A DNA stretch of 64,000 nt, from assembly GCA_963931255.1 (NCBI GenBank), contig OZ006972.1:1550001-1614000 (forward strand), written 5' to 3'. The notes below the pieces were generated by a model. That model ran no database searches and was not told the DNA's origin. It worked only from the letters and a program-made list of their open reading frames with translations. Below, piece by piece: positions 1 to 8,323 of the stretch (position 1 is its first letter; each line of letters begins with the position of its first letter). A program made the position numbers and the translations under genes. The DNA comes from CALUVN01 sp944323595. GTDB lineage: Bacteria > Cyanobacteriota > Vampirovibrionia > Gastranaerophilales > Gastranaerophilaceae.

Positions 1-662
1 CTATGGCTATCCTTTGTTTTACAAAGGTTTTCAGTATTTGTTTCCTCGGGATGCCGAGAAGTGATAAGGCTGAAAATGTAAGTAGTGATGTTTCGATTTC
101 TATGGTATTACCTATGGGAATTCTGGCATTATTTACACTGTTGATTGGTATATTCCCGCATCAGATTATCAAGGCTTTGTTTGCGCCTGTCGGAATGTTT
201 GTTAATAATACTCCGATGCCGGCAGCTGTAAGTCTGATGCAGAATATTGCAATTGTTTGTCTTGCTTTTATTATGTTTATGGCGCTTCTTGTTATTGTCA
301 AATGCGTTGCAAACAGAAAAGCACCTCTCCATTGTACATGGGGCTGCGGTTATGACAAACCTAATAATCATATTCAGTATACGGCGTCTTCTTATGCAAG
401 CCCGTTTTTATCAATGCTGACTCCTTTATTCAAGAAAGTATTTGATATTAAAAAGCCAAAGGAATTATTCCCGAAAGATTCACATTTCAGTCTGCATATT
501 GAAGATGTTGAGGAGGCTTATTTCCTTACACCTTTTGTACGCAGTGTTGAAAAATTCCTTTCAAAATTTGAAAGAATTCAAAACGGTAATATTCAACAAT
601 ATATTCTTTACGGATTGGTGTTCCTGATAATAACATTAATCGGAGTAGTATTTTTAGGATAG
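1..662 (+). CDS. Hydrogenase-4/complex I-like antiporter subunit (HyfB/NuoL type), 3' part
   Basis: This is the C-terminal part of a proton-pumping, antiporter-like membrane subunit of a complex I / group 4 hydrogenase-type complex; the start lies outside the window. The visible 219 residues begin with FTKVFSICFLGMPRS, which resembles the F-x-K-x-x-x-x-x-F-L-G-x-P-R-S stretch of HyfB/HycC proteins. Hydrophobic segments follow at about residues 32-50, 80-103 and 198-218, with a soluble loop between the last two. The complete gene should encode several hundred residues. It is the first visible gene of a six-gene operon, 16 bases ahead of the NuoH-like subunit. The family assignment rests on this motif and on gene order. 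NuoL or MrpA-type is the alternative, but the following genes favour the hydrogenase-4 type. Confidence 0.8.
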   Translation, partial: MAILCFTKVFSICFLGMPRSDKAENVSSDVSISMVLPMGILALFTLLIGIFPHQIIKALFAPVGMFVNNTPMPAAVSLMQNIAIVCLAFIMFMALLVIVKCVANRKAPLHCTWGCGYDKPNNHIQYTASSYASPFLSMLTPLFKKVFDIKKPKELFPKDSHFSLHIEDVEEAYFLTPFVRSVEKFLSKFERIQNGNIQQYILYGLVFLIITLIGVVFLG

Positions 663-678
663 GTAATAGGTAGTAAAA

Positions 679-1596
679 ATGATATTGAGTTTGATAAATT
701 TAATAATACTCTTATTCGCGCCTTTCCTTGTGATAGGAGTGATTAAAAAGACAAAAGCTTTCTGGGCAGGCCGCAAAGGTGTTTCTATCTGGCAGCCGTT
801 GAGAGATTTTGTCAGATTGATGAGAAAAGATTACGTAATCAGTGAAACTACTTCGTGGATATTCAAATTTTCACCTATGGTTACGTTTGCAACGGTAATT
901 TTTGCAGGGCTTTTTGTTCCTATGGTTCAAGGGTATTCTGTTATAAATATGCCGGGCGGATTTATTCTTTTTTCATACATACTTGGTTTGGGAAAATTTT
1001 TCTCACTGATTGCGGCAATGGATACCGGAAGCAGTTTTGAAGGTATGGGCGCAAGCCGTGAAGCTTGTTTTACAACTATAGTTGAACCCGCATTTTTCAT
1101 TATTATGGCATCAATAATTGCTCTGACAGGTAATTTTACATTCCACGGATTATCTCAGGTGCTTGCGAATGCTGGCGGGCTTGGTGTTTTGATAATTATT
1201 CTTGCGGTGCTCGCTTTATTTGTAATGCTGCTTACAGAATGCTGCCGTGTTCCTGTTGACGATCCGACCACTCACCTTGAATTGACTATGATTCACGAAG
1301 TTATGATTCTTGATAATTCAGGGCAGGATTTGGGTTTAATTACATGGGCTGCCGGAATTAAGATGGTTATACTGGAATCTTTGATTGCGGCTTTGATTAT
1401 CCCGATGAATTTGAGTTTTGGATATGCACTTCTTGCGTTTCTCGGGGTGATTTTCGGGCTGGCTGTTGTTATAGGAACTCTTGAATCCGGTATTGCAAGA
1501 CTCAGAATGTCACATGTGTTTGAATTCATTTTTTCAATGTCTTCATTTGCTTTGATTATTCTTTCTCTTGTTGCAATTAAAATTTACGGAAGTTAG
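679..1596 (+). CDS. NuoH/HyfC-like membrane subunit of the hydrogenase-related complex
   Basis: A 305-residue polytopic protein of the respiratory-chain NADH dehydrogenase subunit 1 family (NuoH, HyfC, HycD, EchB), the subunit that anchors the peripheral arm to the membrane. Characteristic segments are an N-terminal helix, the loop KAFWAGRKGVSIWQPLRDF at about residues 25-45, and the conserved acidic loop ECCRVPVDDPTTHLELTM around residues 187-205, which in this family lines the quinone or proton-transfer site. About eight hydrophobic segments are visible, as expected for the HyfC type. It sits 16 bases after the antiporter subunit and 9 bases before the next gene, so it is cotranscribed. The length matches HyfC (about 315 residues) better than NuoH. 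Confidence 0.88.
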   Translation: MILSLINLIILLFAPFLVIGVIKKTKAFWAGRKGVSIWQPLRDFVRLMRKDYVISETTSWIFKFSPMVTFATVIFAGLFVPMVQGYSVINMPGGFILFSYILGLGKFFSLIAAMDTGSSFEGMGASREACFTTIVEPAFFIIMASIIALTGNFTFHGLSQVLANAGGLGVLIIILAVLALFVMLLTECCRVPVDDPTTHLELTMIHEVMILDNSGQDLGLITWAAGIKMVILESLIAALIIPMNLSFGYALLAFLGVIFGLAVVIGTLESGIARLRMSHVFEFIFSMSSFALIILSLVAIKIYGS

Positions 1597-1605
1597 GTAG
1601 AAAAT

Positions 1606-2256
1606 ATGGAAAATGCATTAATAATTTTATTCGGATTAACAATGTTATATATGGCTGCGACAAGCAGGCTTATGGCTCATATAAGAATTCTTGCCGTGCA
1701 GGGAATTTTATTGTTCCTTATCTGCTATTTCGGAACGGAAAAAACAGATTTGTTTAATTTCCTGTTTCTGGCGTTTGAAACTTTGATAGTTAAGGCTCTT
1801 GTGATTCCGCTGTTTTTGAATCATATAGTCAAAAAAACGCATGAATATAGAGATATGGAAGCTAATATCCCTCATTTTTACTGTTTATTTATATCAAGCG
1901 TAATACTTTTTGGCGGATTTTTGATTTCGGATATTAATTTCCCTGCAATGAAGATGATTAATCCTGTTTATTTCGGGGTTTCCATTGCGGTCATCATTAT
2001 CAGCCTGTTATTGATTACTATAAAACATAAGATTTTGACAAACGTTGTTGAATTTATCACAATGGAAAACGGTATTTTCCTGCTTTCTTTATCAGTTGCA
2101 AAAGAAATGCCGGTGATTGTTAATCTCGGAGTGTTACTTGATATATTTATTGCCGTGTTTATTCTCGGTCTGCTTGTCAGACAAATTAACAAAGAATTTG
2201 ACGGTATTGAAGTCTCACATTTATCAGATTTGAAGGATTGTGAATATGATGATTAA
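1606..2256 (+). CDS. Hydrogenase-4 component E-like membrane protein
   Basis: A 216-residue membrane protein resembling HyfE, the NuoK-related subunit found only in hydrogenase-4 and related complexes. It has about six to seven hydrophobic stretches, including segments near residues 4-20, 27-43, 55-71, 93-112, 122-140 and 170-190. HyfE is normally about 216 residues, an exact fit. Its presence marks the operon as hydrogenase-4/Ehr type rather than complex I. The gene starts 9 bases after the NuoH-like gene, and its last codons overlap the start of the next gene. Sequence motifs are weak, so much of the assignment rests on size, topology and position. Confidence 0.8.
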   Translation: MENALIILFGLTMLYMAATSRLMAHIRILAVQGILLFLICYFGTEKTDLFNFLFLAFETLIVKALVIPLFLNHIVKKTHEYRDMEANIPHFYCLFISSVILFGGFLISDINFPAMKMINPVYFGVSIAVIIISLLLITIKHKILTNVVEFITMENGIFLLSLSVAKEMPVIVNLGVLLDIFIAVFILGLLVRQINKEFDGIEVSHLSDLKDCEYDD

Positions 2257-3688
2257 TATGATTTTACTTTTCCCTGTTATAGCGTGTTTAATTCTTTGCA
2301 TATTTAAATGCAAATGGATGAATAATTTGATGATTACATTGTATGCAATTTTGCATTTTTGCGTGTCAGCATACTATTGCACAGTAGGTGTTCCTCAGCA
2401 GAGTATAAATAAATATTTTGGAGTTGATTCTTCAAATATTGTATTTCTCGCAGTTCTGTCTGTTGTGTTTCTTGCGGTTGCAATTTATAACAACGGGTAT
2501 ATGAAACATGAGCAGACAGAGCCTCGAAGATTGCGCCATTATGCTTATATGGTTTTGATATTTGTTTTATCAATGACAGGTGCAATATTAAGTAATAACC
2601 TCGGTTTATCGTGGGTATTTATTGAGGCAACAACTCTTGCAAGTGCGTATTTGATTTATTTTAACAAGACTAAAAATTCAATTGAAGCCGCATGGAAATA
2701 TGTTTATATATGTTCAATAGGTATTGCGCTGGCTTTTGTCGGAATTATACTTTTGACAGTTTCAACAGGAAATTTGAACACGCTTGCTTATAACGAATTA
2801 TATGCAAACGCTTCAGGATTTAATGATTTCTGGCTGAAACTTTCGTTTGTATTTATTTTATTCGGTATCGGAACAAAAATGGGGCTTGCACCTGTTCATT
2901 TCTGGCTCCCTGATGCCCATTCAGAATCTCCGTCTCCTATTTCGGCATTACTTTCCGCTGCGTTATTAAATTCAGCGTTTCTGGTTATCTTGAAAGTTTT
3001 CAAAATAACGGTGCTTGCCGGATGTGAAGATTATGCAAGAGCAATGATGCTTGTTATGGGATTTTTGTCTTTGTTTATTACTGCGGTATTTTTGTATCAC
3101 ATAAACAATTACAAACGTATGCTTGCGTATTCTTCAGTTGAGAATATGGGAATTCTTGCTATCGGGACTGCAGTCGGCGGAATCGGTGTTTATGCTGCGA
3201 TTTTACATATGATAGGACATTCTTTGATTAAGTCATCTTTCTTTATGACTTCCGGTAATGTTCTTGAAATTTTTAAAACCAAGAAAATTAAATCAGTCAC
3301 GGGTATTTTAAAAACAGATAAAAAAACTGGCTGGCTGTGGGTGCTTTCTTTTGTCGGAATTGTTGCGCTGCCGCCGTCTGTTTTGTTTGTCAGTGAGTTT
3401 TTGATGATTAAAGCTATGTTTTATTTTCATCAATATGCACTTTGTGTTTTGTTTGTTATTTTGCTGACAGTTATTATGTTCGGTCTGGCTAAGGCTGTTA
3501 TCAAAATGAGTTTTGGGCTGCCTCATTCTGACAAAGAAGAAGAGTATGAACAAAATGCCAAAACTTTATCTTTCGGTATGTATTTCCCGCAAATTGTTTT
3601 GCTGATTATGGCATTTGTGCTGGGACTTTACATTCCGAAATTTTTGAATGTGTTAATTAACGGTACTATCACGGGAATTGTGGGGTAG
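2246..3688 (+). CDS. Hydrogenase-4 component F-like antiporter subunit
   Basis: A 480-residue antiporter-like subunit of the NuoM/NuoN/HyfF family, predicted to carry protons or Na+ across the membrane. Family signatures include GLSWVFIEATTLASAYLIYF near residues 120-140, KMGLAPVHFWLPDAHSESP near 212-230 with its conserved lysine and histidine, and NYKRMLAYSSVENMGI near 290-305. The ATG at 2246 is preferred over the in-frame GTG at 2240 because an AAGGA at 2233-2237 sits 8 bases upstream of the ATG but only 2 bases from the GTG. The start overlaps the end of the component E gene by 11 bases, which suggests translational coupling. Together with the first gene, this gives the complex two antiporter-like subunits. 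Confidence 0.9.
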   Translation: MMINMILLFPVIACLILCIFKCKWMNNLMITLYAILHFCVSAYYCTVGVPQQSINKYFGVDSSNIVFLAVLSVVFLAVAIYNNGYMKHEQTEPRRLRHYAYMVLIFVLSMTGAILSNNLGLSWVFIEATTLASAYLIYFNKTKNSIEAAWKYVYICSIGIALAFVGIILLTVSTGNLNTLAYNELYANASGFNDFWLKLSFVFILFGIGTKMGLAPVHFWLPDAHSESPSPISALLSAALLNSAFLVILKVFKITVLAGCEDYARAMMLVMGFLSLFITAVFLYHINNYKRMLAYSSVENMGILAIGTAVGGIGVYAAILHMIGHSLIKSSFFMTSGNVLEIFKTKKIKSVTGILKTDKKTGWLWVLSFVGIVALPPSVLFVSEFLMIKAMFYFHQYALCVLFVILLTVIMFGLAKAVIKMSFGLPHSDKEEEYEQNAKTLSFGMYFPQIVLLIMAFVLGLYIPKFLNVLINGTITGIVG

Positions 3689-3694
3689 AAATTT

Positions 3695-5146
3695 ATGAAT
3701 TGGATTATTACGGAAAACAACAAACCAATCAACCTTTATGATATTCCTTGTCTTAATATAAATGATTTGAGAAATGAAATTATTAATCTGGATAAAAGGG
3801 TTGTCGGCTTTTTCGGACAGAGAGTCAGTGACGGTGTAAAATTATTTGTTGTGATGGCAGATGATAGCGAGGGAAAACTTTATGTTTCATCGGCTCATTT
3901 TGCATCCGGTGAAAAATCTTACGAGTCATTAACTCAGACAATTCCTGCATTCCACATGTTTGAACGCGAGTTTTTTGAAGATTTTGGAATTGAACCGCTT
4001 CATCATCCGTGGTTAAAACCGGTGCGCGATCACAAAAAAGAGTATCCGTTCTTTGAAATCGAGGGGGCAGAAATTCACCAGGTCGGAGTCGGACCTATTC
4101 ACGCAGGTGTTATTGAACCGGGACATTTCAGGTTTATGTGTAACGGTGAAAAGGTTTATGATTTGGAAATTCGTCTCGGATATCAATCAAGAGGGGTTGA
4201 AGATTTGTTCATATCTTCTCCGTCAAACCAGCTTGCTGAATCTGTATGCGGCGATAGCGTAATTGCTTACAATCTGGCTTATTCCAAAGCAATAGAAGCA
4301 CTTGAGGGGATTGAAGTTTCAAATCGTGCACAAATCATTAGAACCATTGCGCTTGAGATGGAACGTGCTGCAATTCATATTGGTGATTTGGGTGCAATTG
4401 CAGGTGATACGGCTTATTTAATGGGTGCTTCCATTTTCGGTGCAACAAGAACTCTTGTGATAAATACAATGCTTGAAATTTGCGGAAGCCGTTTCGGGCG
4501 AGGACTTATCACGGTTGGCGGAGTTAATTATGATATCGACGAAGAACTTTCTGCAGGGATGCTGAAAACTTTTGATAAAGTCGTAAAGGATGTGAAACGT
4601 ACTACTGAAACAATGCTTAAATCCCCTACGGTTATTTCAAGACTTGAAAGAACCGGTGTGGTAAGTCAGGAACAGGCAAAATCTCTCGGGCTTGTCGGAA
4701 TGGCTGCAAAGGCTTCCGGCATCGGGCTTGATACAAGATTTGATTTCCCTGATAAATGGTATGCGGAATTTGAAGATAAAAAATTCAAAGCCGCAGGTGA
4801 CGTCTATTCAAGAACAAGAGTCAGATACAAAGAGATTATGCAGTCTTTTCATATTATAAGAAAACTTCTTGAAAAACTGCCAGAGTACAAAAATGAACCG
4901 CTTTGTGTTTCTCAAAATGCAAAAAGTGCTGATAAATTTGTTGTATCAATGACAGAGGGGTGGCGCGGGGAAGTTATTCATACGGTTATTACGGATAATA
5001 ACGGTAATATTTCGCGTTATAAAATTAAAGACCCGTCTTTCAATAACTGGTACGGATTGGCTATTGCGGTCAGAAATAACGGGATTTCGGACTTCCCGCT
5101 GTGTAACAAGAGTTTTAACCTTTCCTACTGCGGAAATGATTTATAA
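3695..5146 (+). CDS. NuoC-NuoD-like fusion; [NiFe] large-subunit homologue lacking Ni ligands
   Basis: A 483-residue fusion of a NuoC-like (30 kDa) domain (about residues 1-115) with a NuoD/[NiFe] large-subunit-like domain, arranged as in HyfG/HycE but shorter than the usual 540-570 residues. Landmarks are FEREFFEDFGIEP (89-101), GVGPIHAGVIEPGHFRF (131-147) and LEIRLGYQSRGVEDLF (157-172). In active group 4 hydrogenases nickel is held by C-x2-C near the N terminus of this domain and D-P-C-x2-C near its end. Here the first site reads C185-G-D-S188 and the second D446-P-S448-F-N-N451, so three of four cysteines are missing. That matches the energy-converting hydrogenase-related (Ehr) group, which is not expected to make or use H2. 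The start is 6 bases after the preceding stop. Confidence 0.88.
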   Translation: MNWIITENNKPINLYDIPCLNINDLRNEIINLDKRVVGFFGQRVSDGVKLFVVMADDSEGKLYVSSAHFASGEKSYESLTQTIPAFHMFEREFFEDFGIEPLHHPWLKPVRDHKKEYPFFEIEGAEIHQVGVGPIHAGVIEPGHFRFMCNGEKVYDLEIRLGYQSRGVEDLFISSPSNQLAESVCGDSVIAYNLAYSKAIEALEGIEVSNRAQIIRTIALEMERAAIHIGDLGAIAGDTAYLMGASIFGATRTLVINTMLEICGSRFGRGLITVGGVNYDIDEELSAGMLKTFDKVVKDVKRTTETMLKSPTVISRLERTGVVSQEQAKSLGLVGMAAKASGIGLDTRFDFPDKWYAEFEDKKFKAAGDVYSRTRVRYKEIMQSFHIIRKLLEKLPEYKNEPLCVSQNAKSADKFVVSMTEGWRGEVIHTVITDNNGNISRYKIKDPSFNNWYGLAIAVRNNGISDFPLCNKSFNLSYCGNDL

Positions 5147-5157
5147 GGATAGAAAAA

Positions 5158-5901
5158 ATGTTAGAAACTTTAAGATTAAGATACTTTCAAGGTAATCAGT
5201 TTATCAAAGATATAGAAAATGCTCCGATGAGAAAGCAATTCAGAGGTTTTCCGGTATTAAAGTCAGGTGAAGATACATCGTCTTGTGACGGTATTTGTCC
5301 TACCGGTGCATTGAATTTAAATCCTCTTTCAATAGATATGGGTAAATGCACATTCTGCGGCGCATGTGCAAGAGCTTGCAAGGCTGTTGAATTTACAAAC
5401 GGCTACAAGCTTGCATCAACTGACAGAGAAAAACTTGTCGTAACGCCTGATATGACTTATGAAGATTATCAGAAAACTGCCGTTGAAGTGAGGGATGAAA
5501 TTCATAAAATTTTCGGACACTCTTTAAAATTAAGACAGGTTTCTGCTGCCGGATGCAACGGATGTGAAATGGAATTGAATGCATGCTCAAACGTAAACTT
5601 TGATATGGGAAGATTCGGGATTGATTTTGTCGCATCTCCAAGACACGCTGACGGTATAGTGATTACGGGACCTATTTCTGAAAACATGGCTTATGCACTG
5701 GAGGATTGTTATAAATCTACGCCGGACCCGAAAATTGTCATACTTTGCGGTGCTTGCGCTATCAGCGGCGGTGTTTTTCAAAATGCAGCCAAGTTGAACA
5801 GAGAATTTTTGGAAAAATATCCGGTTGATTTGTATATTCCGGGCTGTCCTGTTCACCCTCTTACATTTATCAATGCAGTATTGAGTTTTATTAAAAAATA
5901 G
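5158..5901 (+). CDS. Ferredoxin-NuoB fusion: Fe-S electron-transfer subunit (HyfH-HyfI type)
   Basis: A 247-residue fusion of a short ferredoxin-like domain (about residues 1-80) with a NuoB/HyfI small-subunit domain (about 115-247). The ferredoxin part keeps one complete [4Fe-4S] ligand set: C64-x2-C67-x2-C70 with C47 of the preceding CP motif. The other cluster is incomplete, because the two positions ahead of C43 that should be cysteines are G37 and T40. The NuoB part has C133-x2-C136, C200 and C230-P, the pattern of the proximal (N2-like) cluster. HyfH and HyfI are normally separate genes, so the fusion is notable. This is the last gene of the operon and completes an electron wire to the NuoD-like subunit. 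Confidence 0.87.
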   Translation: MLETLRLRYFQGNQFIKDIENAPMRKQFRGFPVLKSGEDTSSCDGICPTGALNLNPLSIDMGKCTFCGACARACKAVEFTNGYKLASTDREKLVVTPDMTYEDYQKTAVEVRDEIHKIFGHSLKLRQVSAAGCNGCEMELNACSNVNFDMGRFGIDFVASPRHADGIVITGPISENMAYALEDCYKSTPDPKIVILCGACAISGGVFQNAAKLNREFLEKYPVDLYIPGCPVHPLTFINAVLSFIKK

Positions 5902-5917
5902 TTTATTATTCTAACGT

Positions 5918-7087
5918 ATGGAAGATTATAAATCACTTTTTTATAAGGCGCTTGATTGTAAGAAAAATAATCGTTCCGGTGAGGCACGGGAGCTTTATTT
6001 GAAAGTTCTTGAATTAAGACCTGATTTGACGGAAGCTTATTTTAATCTTGCAACTATTTATTACGATAACAATGAATGTCAGAAAGCGGTCGATTGTTAT
6101 AAAAAAATTCTTGAACTTAATCCTGAAGATACAGAGGTAAAATATTTTCTCTCGCTGGCGTATTTTAAAATGAAAAATTACGCGGAGGGCGAAAAATACT
6201 TTGAAAATCGTTTATGCAGAAAAAGCAGTATTATGTCGCAGATGAAAACTTACCCGAATCTTACAAAGTCTGCGCCTGTATACAGCGGTGAGTATGCACC
6301 TGATAAAACGGTTTACACATACTATGAAGCAGGTTTCGGGGATATGATAATGTATGCGCGCTATCTGCCTTTGTTGAAAGAGCGTGTCGGGAAAGTTATT
6401 TTCAAACCCCAGAGAGAACTTTTTAATTTGTTCAGGGAAAATAATTTTAACTGCGACATTATGGGGACATTTTTACCTGAAGATAAAATTCATTTTGATT
6501 TTCATATTCCGATTATGAGCCTGCCATTTGCTTTAGAACTCGGCGGAGATGATATCTTTAATCTTCGTGCCGGCTATATGAAAGCAAATCCGGAAAAAGT
6601 ACGTGTGTACAAAGAAAAATATTTTAATAATGATTGTTTCAAAATAGGTATTAAATGGCAGGGAAATACAATGTATGACAGAGGGCGGGTTATTACCGTC
6701 GAATCTTTCTTTAAACTTTTTGATATTCCGAATACAAAATTTTATTCCTGCCAGACTTTTGATGGTTCTGAAGAGATTGAAAAAATTAAATCTAAATATG
6801 ATATTGTTGATTTAGGTTCAACTTTTAAAGATTTTTCTGACACTGCAGGTGCACTTGATAATCTTGATTTGATTATCAGTAACGATTCTTCACTTGCGCA
6901 TCTTGCAGGTGCAATGGGAAAAAGGTGTTTTGTTCTGCTTCCTTATGTCTATAACTGGCGCTGGCATACTGATTTAAGCATTTGCGACTGGTATGAATCT
7001 GTTAAAATTTTCCGTCAAAAAACTCCCGATGATTGGACGGGAGCTTTTGATTATGTATTTGAAGATTTGACTAATCTTTGTTGTTAA
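5918..7087 (+). CDS. TPR protein with glycosyltransferase-9-like C-terminal domain
   Basis: A 389-residue soluble protein. Residues about 3-100 form two to three tetratricopeptide repeats (for example YKALDCKKNNRSGEARELYL and AYFNLATIYYDNNECQKAVD), a protein-interaction scaffold. The remainder resembles the C-terminal half of the TPR-containing, heptosyltransferase-like (GT9 fold) proteins, with ISNDSSLAHLAGAMGKRCFVLLP near residues 318-340 as the usual donor-binding signature and LPYVYNWRW after it. Whether it transfers sugar is unknown. It starts 16 bases after the Fe-S subunit gene with no clear ribosome binding site, so it may be read through from that operon. Its end overlaps the convergent gene by 17 bases. 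Confidence 0.7.
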   Translation: MEDYKSLFYKALDCKKNNRSGEARELYLKVLELRPDLTEAYFNLATIYYDNNECQKAVDCYKKILELNPEDTEVKYFLSLAYFKMKNYAEGEKYFENRLCRKSSIMSQMKTYPNLTKSAPVYSGEYAPDKTVYTYYEAGFGDMIMYARYLPLLKERVGKVIFKPQRELFNLFRENNFNCDIMGTFLPEDKIHFDFHIPIMSLPFALELGGDDIFNLRAGYMKANPEKVRVYKEKYFNNDCFKIGIKWQGNTMYDRGRVITVESFFKLFDIPNTKFYSCQTFDGSEEIEKIKSKYDIVDLGSTFKDFSDTAGALDNLDLIISNDSSLAHLAGAMGKRCFVLLPYVYNWRWHTDLSICDWYESVKIFRQKTPDDWTGAFDYVFEDLTNLCC

Positions 7088-7787
7088 TAAATGTTCCTTT
7101 TATGTGTATGATAAGCGGAGGCGTTAGAGGGTCAGTGCTTTTGAAGTGTGAATAGACAAGAGTTCGTGGTAATCTTATTTCAAATATGTTTTTGAAAAAG
7201 TTATCCTTACTTACGTAATTTTCAAAGAAATATTTGTAAAAGTCTCTGTCTGTATCGTTAATCAGCATATAGGTACGTTTTTCGAAAAATGGTTTATATA
7301 GAGTAATTTCGTTATTTTTAAACTGTGAAACTTTAACAAGTTCAACCCCCGGGAAATGTGCTTTAATTCTTTTATCGCTCAAAGGCTGACGTATGAATTG
7401 AGTACCGTCAAAGTATAATCTGTAGAATTGGAGTTTATGAATATTGCAGCCAATTAATCTTGACTGGCATAAGAATTCGTAATTAGTATCGGTTTCATAT
7501 TCCGGCTTCTTTTTAGCTGCTAATTCTTCAGCCGTACCTATAGTAACAGCTTCTTCCGGTGCATTTTCAAGTGTATAGACAGAATAGCCTCCGGAACCTG
7601 TTGTCCAGTGTTTTGTAAAAATTAAGTCGGCATCAGAGAGTTCTCTTGACCATTTTTTTGATTCTGTTTTATATCCGACCTGTTGTCCTTCATCTATCAT
7701 ATTTGATACAACATCACACAACTGGTACTCTGCGTATGCATTATTCATCATAAAAAAAGCAATAAATAATAGTACTATCTTTTTCAT
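7071..7787 (-). CDS. Secreted protein of unknown function
   Basis: A 238-residue protein with a clear Sec signal peptide (MKKIVLLFIAFFMMNNAYA, cleavage after about residue 19). The mature part is mixed alpha/beta in character, with two cysteines (about residues 115 and 120) that could form a disulfide. I do not recognise a domain. A strong AAGGAG lies 7 bases upstream of the start. The last 17 bases overlap the end of the TPR gene on the opposite strand. A second secreted protein at 59621-60184 is of the same general kind but not clearly homologous. Function unknown. Confidence 0.75.
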   Translation of the reverse strand: MKKIVLLFIAFFMMNNAYAEYQLCDVVSNMIDEGQQVGYKTESKKWSRELSDADLIFTKHWTTGSGGYSVYTLENAPEEAVTIGTAEELAAKKKPEYETDTNYEFLCQSRLIGCNIHKLQFYRLYFDGTQFIRQPLSDKRIKAHFPGVELVKVSQFKNNEITLYKPFFEKRTYMLINDTDRDFYKYFFENYVSKDNFFKNIFEIRLPRTLVYSHFKSTDPLTPPLIIHIKGTFINNKD

Positions 7788-7927
7788 AGAATCTCCTTAC
7801 ACAAAATATAAGTTAATTATATAGATATTTTTTTATTTTGAAAAGTACTTAACAATTATTTGATGAATAATCTGATTTGTGCTAAATTAATTTTGTAGGG
7901 TAGATTTTTATTAACAGGGGTATATTT

Positions 7928-8323
7928 ATGAAAAAAATAACTTTAGCGGTTTGTTTATTTGCTTTTACACTTCCGGTACTCGCTGCCGATTCTCAAAGTG
8001 CTGAATCTATAAGATATTACAATTCATCAGGTGCTTTTGACAAGCAGATAAATTATTACGGATTAAATAAAACAACAAATACAGCGGAGGATGACTCCGA
8101 AGTTGTGCTTGATCCTCCGGCTAAAACTCCAAAACGTGCCCCGAGACAAATTAAAGTAAATAATGATGATGACGATGATTTAACACCATCCCAATCTTAT
8201 GCAGATGCTATGGGTAAACGTACCCCTATGACTTACGAACAGTTTCCGAAAAATTATGACAGCAGTAACAGTATGATGTTAATGCAAGGTGGTATGGGCG
8301 GCATGATGCCGGGTATGTTCTAA
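7928..8323 (+). CDS. Small secreted protein with Met/Gly-rich tail
   Basis: A 131-residue protein with a Sec signal peptide (about residues 1-19, ending LPVLAA) followed by a low-complexity mature region: a basic proline stretch (PPAKTPKRAPRQIKV), an acidic run of five aspartates, and a C terminus of M-M-L-M-Q-G-G-M-G-G-M-M-P-G-M-F. Such Met/Gly-rich tails can bind metals or be disordered; nothing here settles the role. AGGGG lies about 10 bases upstream of the ATG. It is transcribed divergently from the secreted-protein gene at 7071-7787 and its end overlaps the next, convergent gene by 4 bases. Confidence 0.7.
   Translation: MKKITLAVCLFAFTLPVLAADSQSAESIRYYNSSGAFDKQINYYGLNKTTNTAEDDSEVVLDPPAKTPKRAPRQIKVNNDDDDDLTPSQSYADAMGKRTPMTYEQFPKNYDSSNSMMLMQGGMGGMMPGMF

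Noticed and set aside
5196..5856. Minus-strand open frames opposite the ferredoxin-NuoB gene
   Set aside because: Antisense shadows of a clear Fe-S protein gene without ribosome binding sites or recognisable products.
3695..5901. Active [NiFe] hydrogenase
   Set aside because: Three of the four nickel-binding cysteines are missing, so H2 chemistry is not supported.
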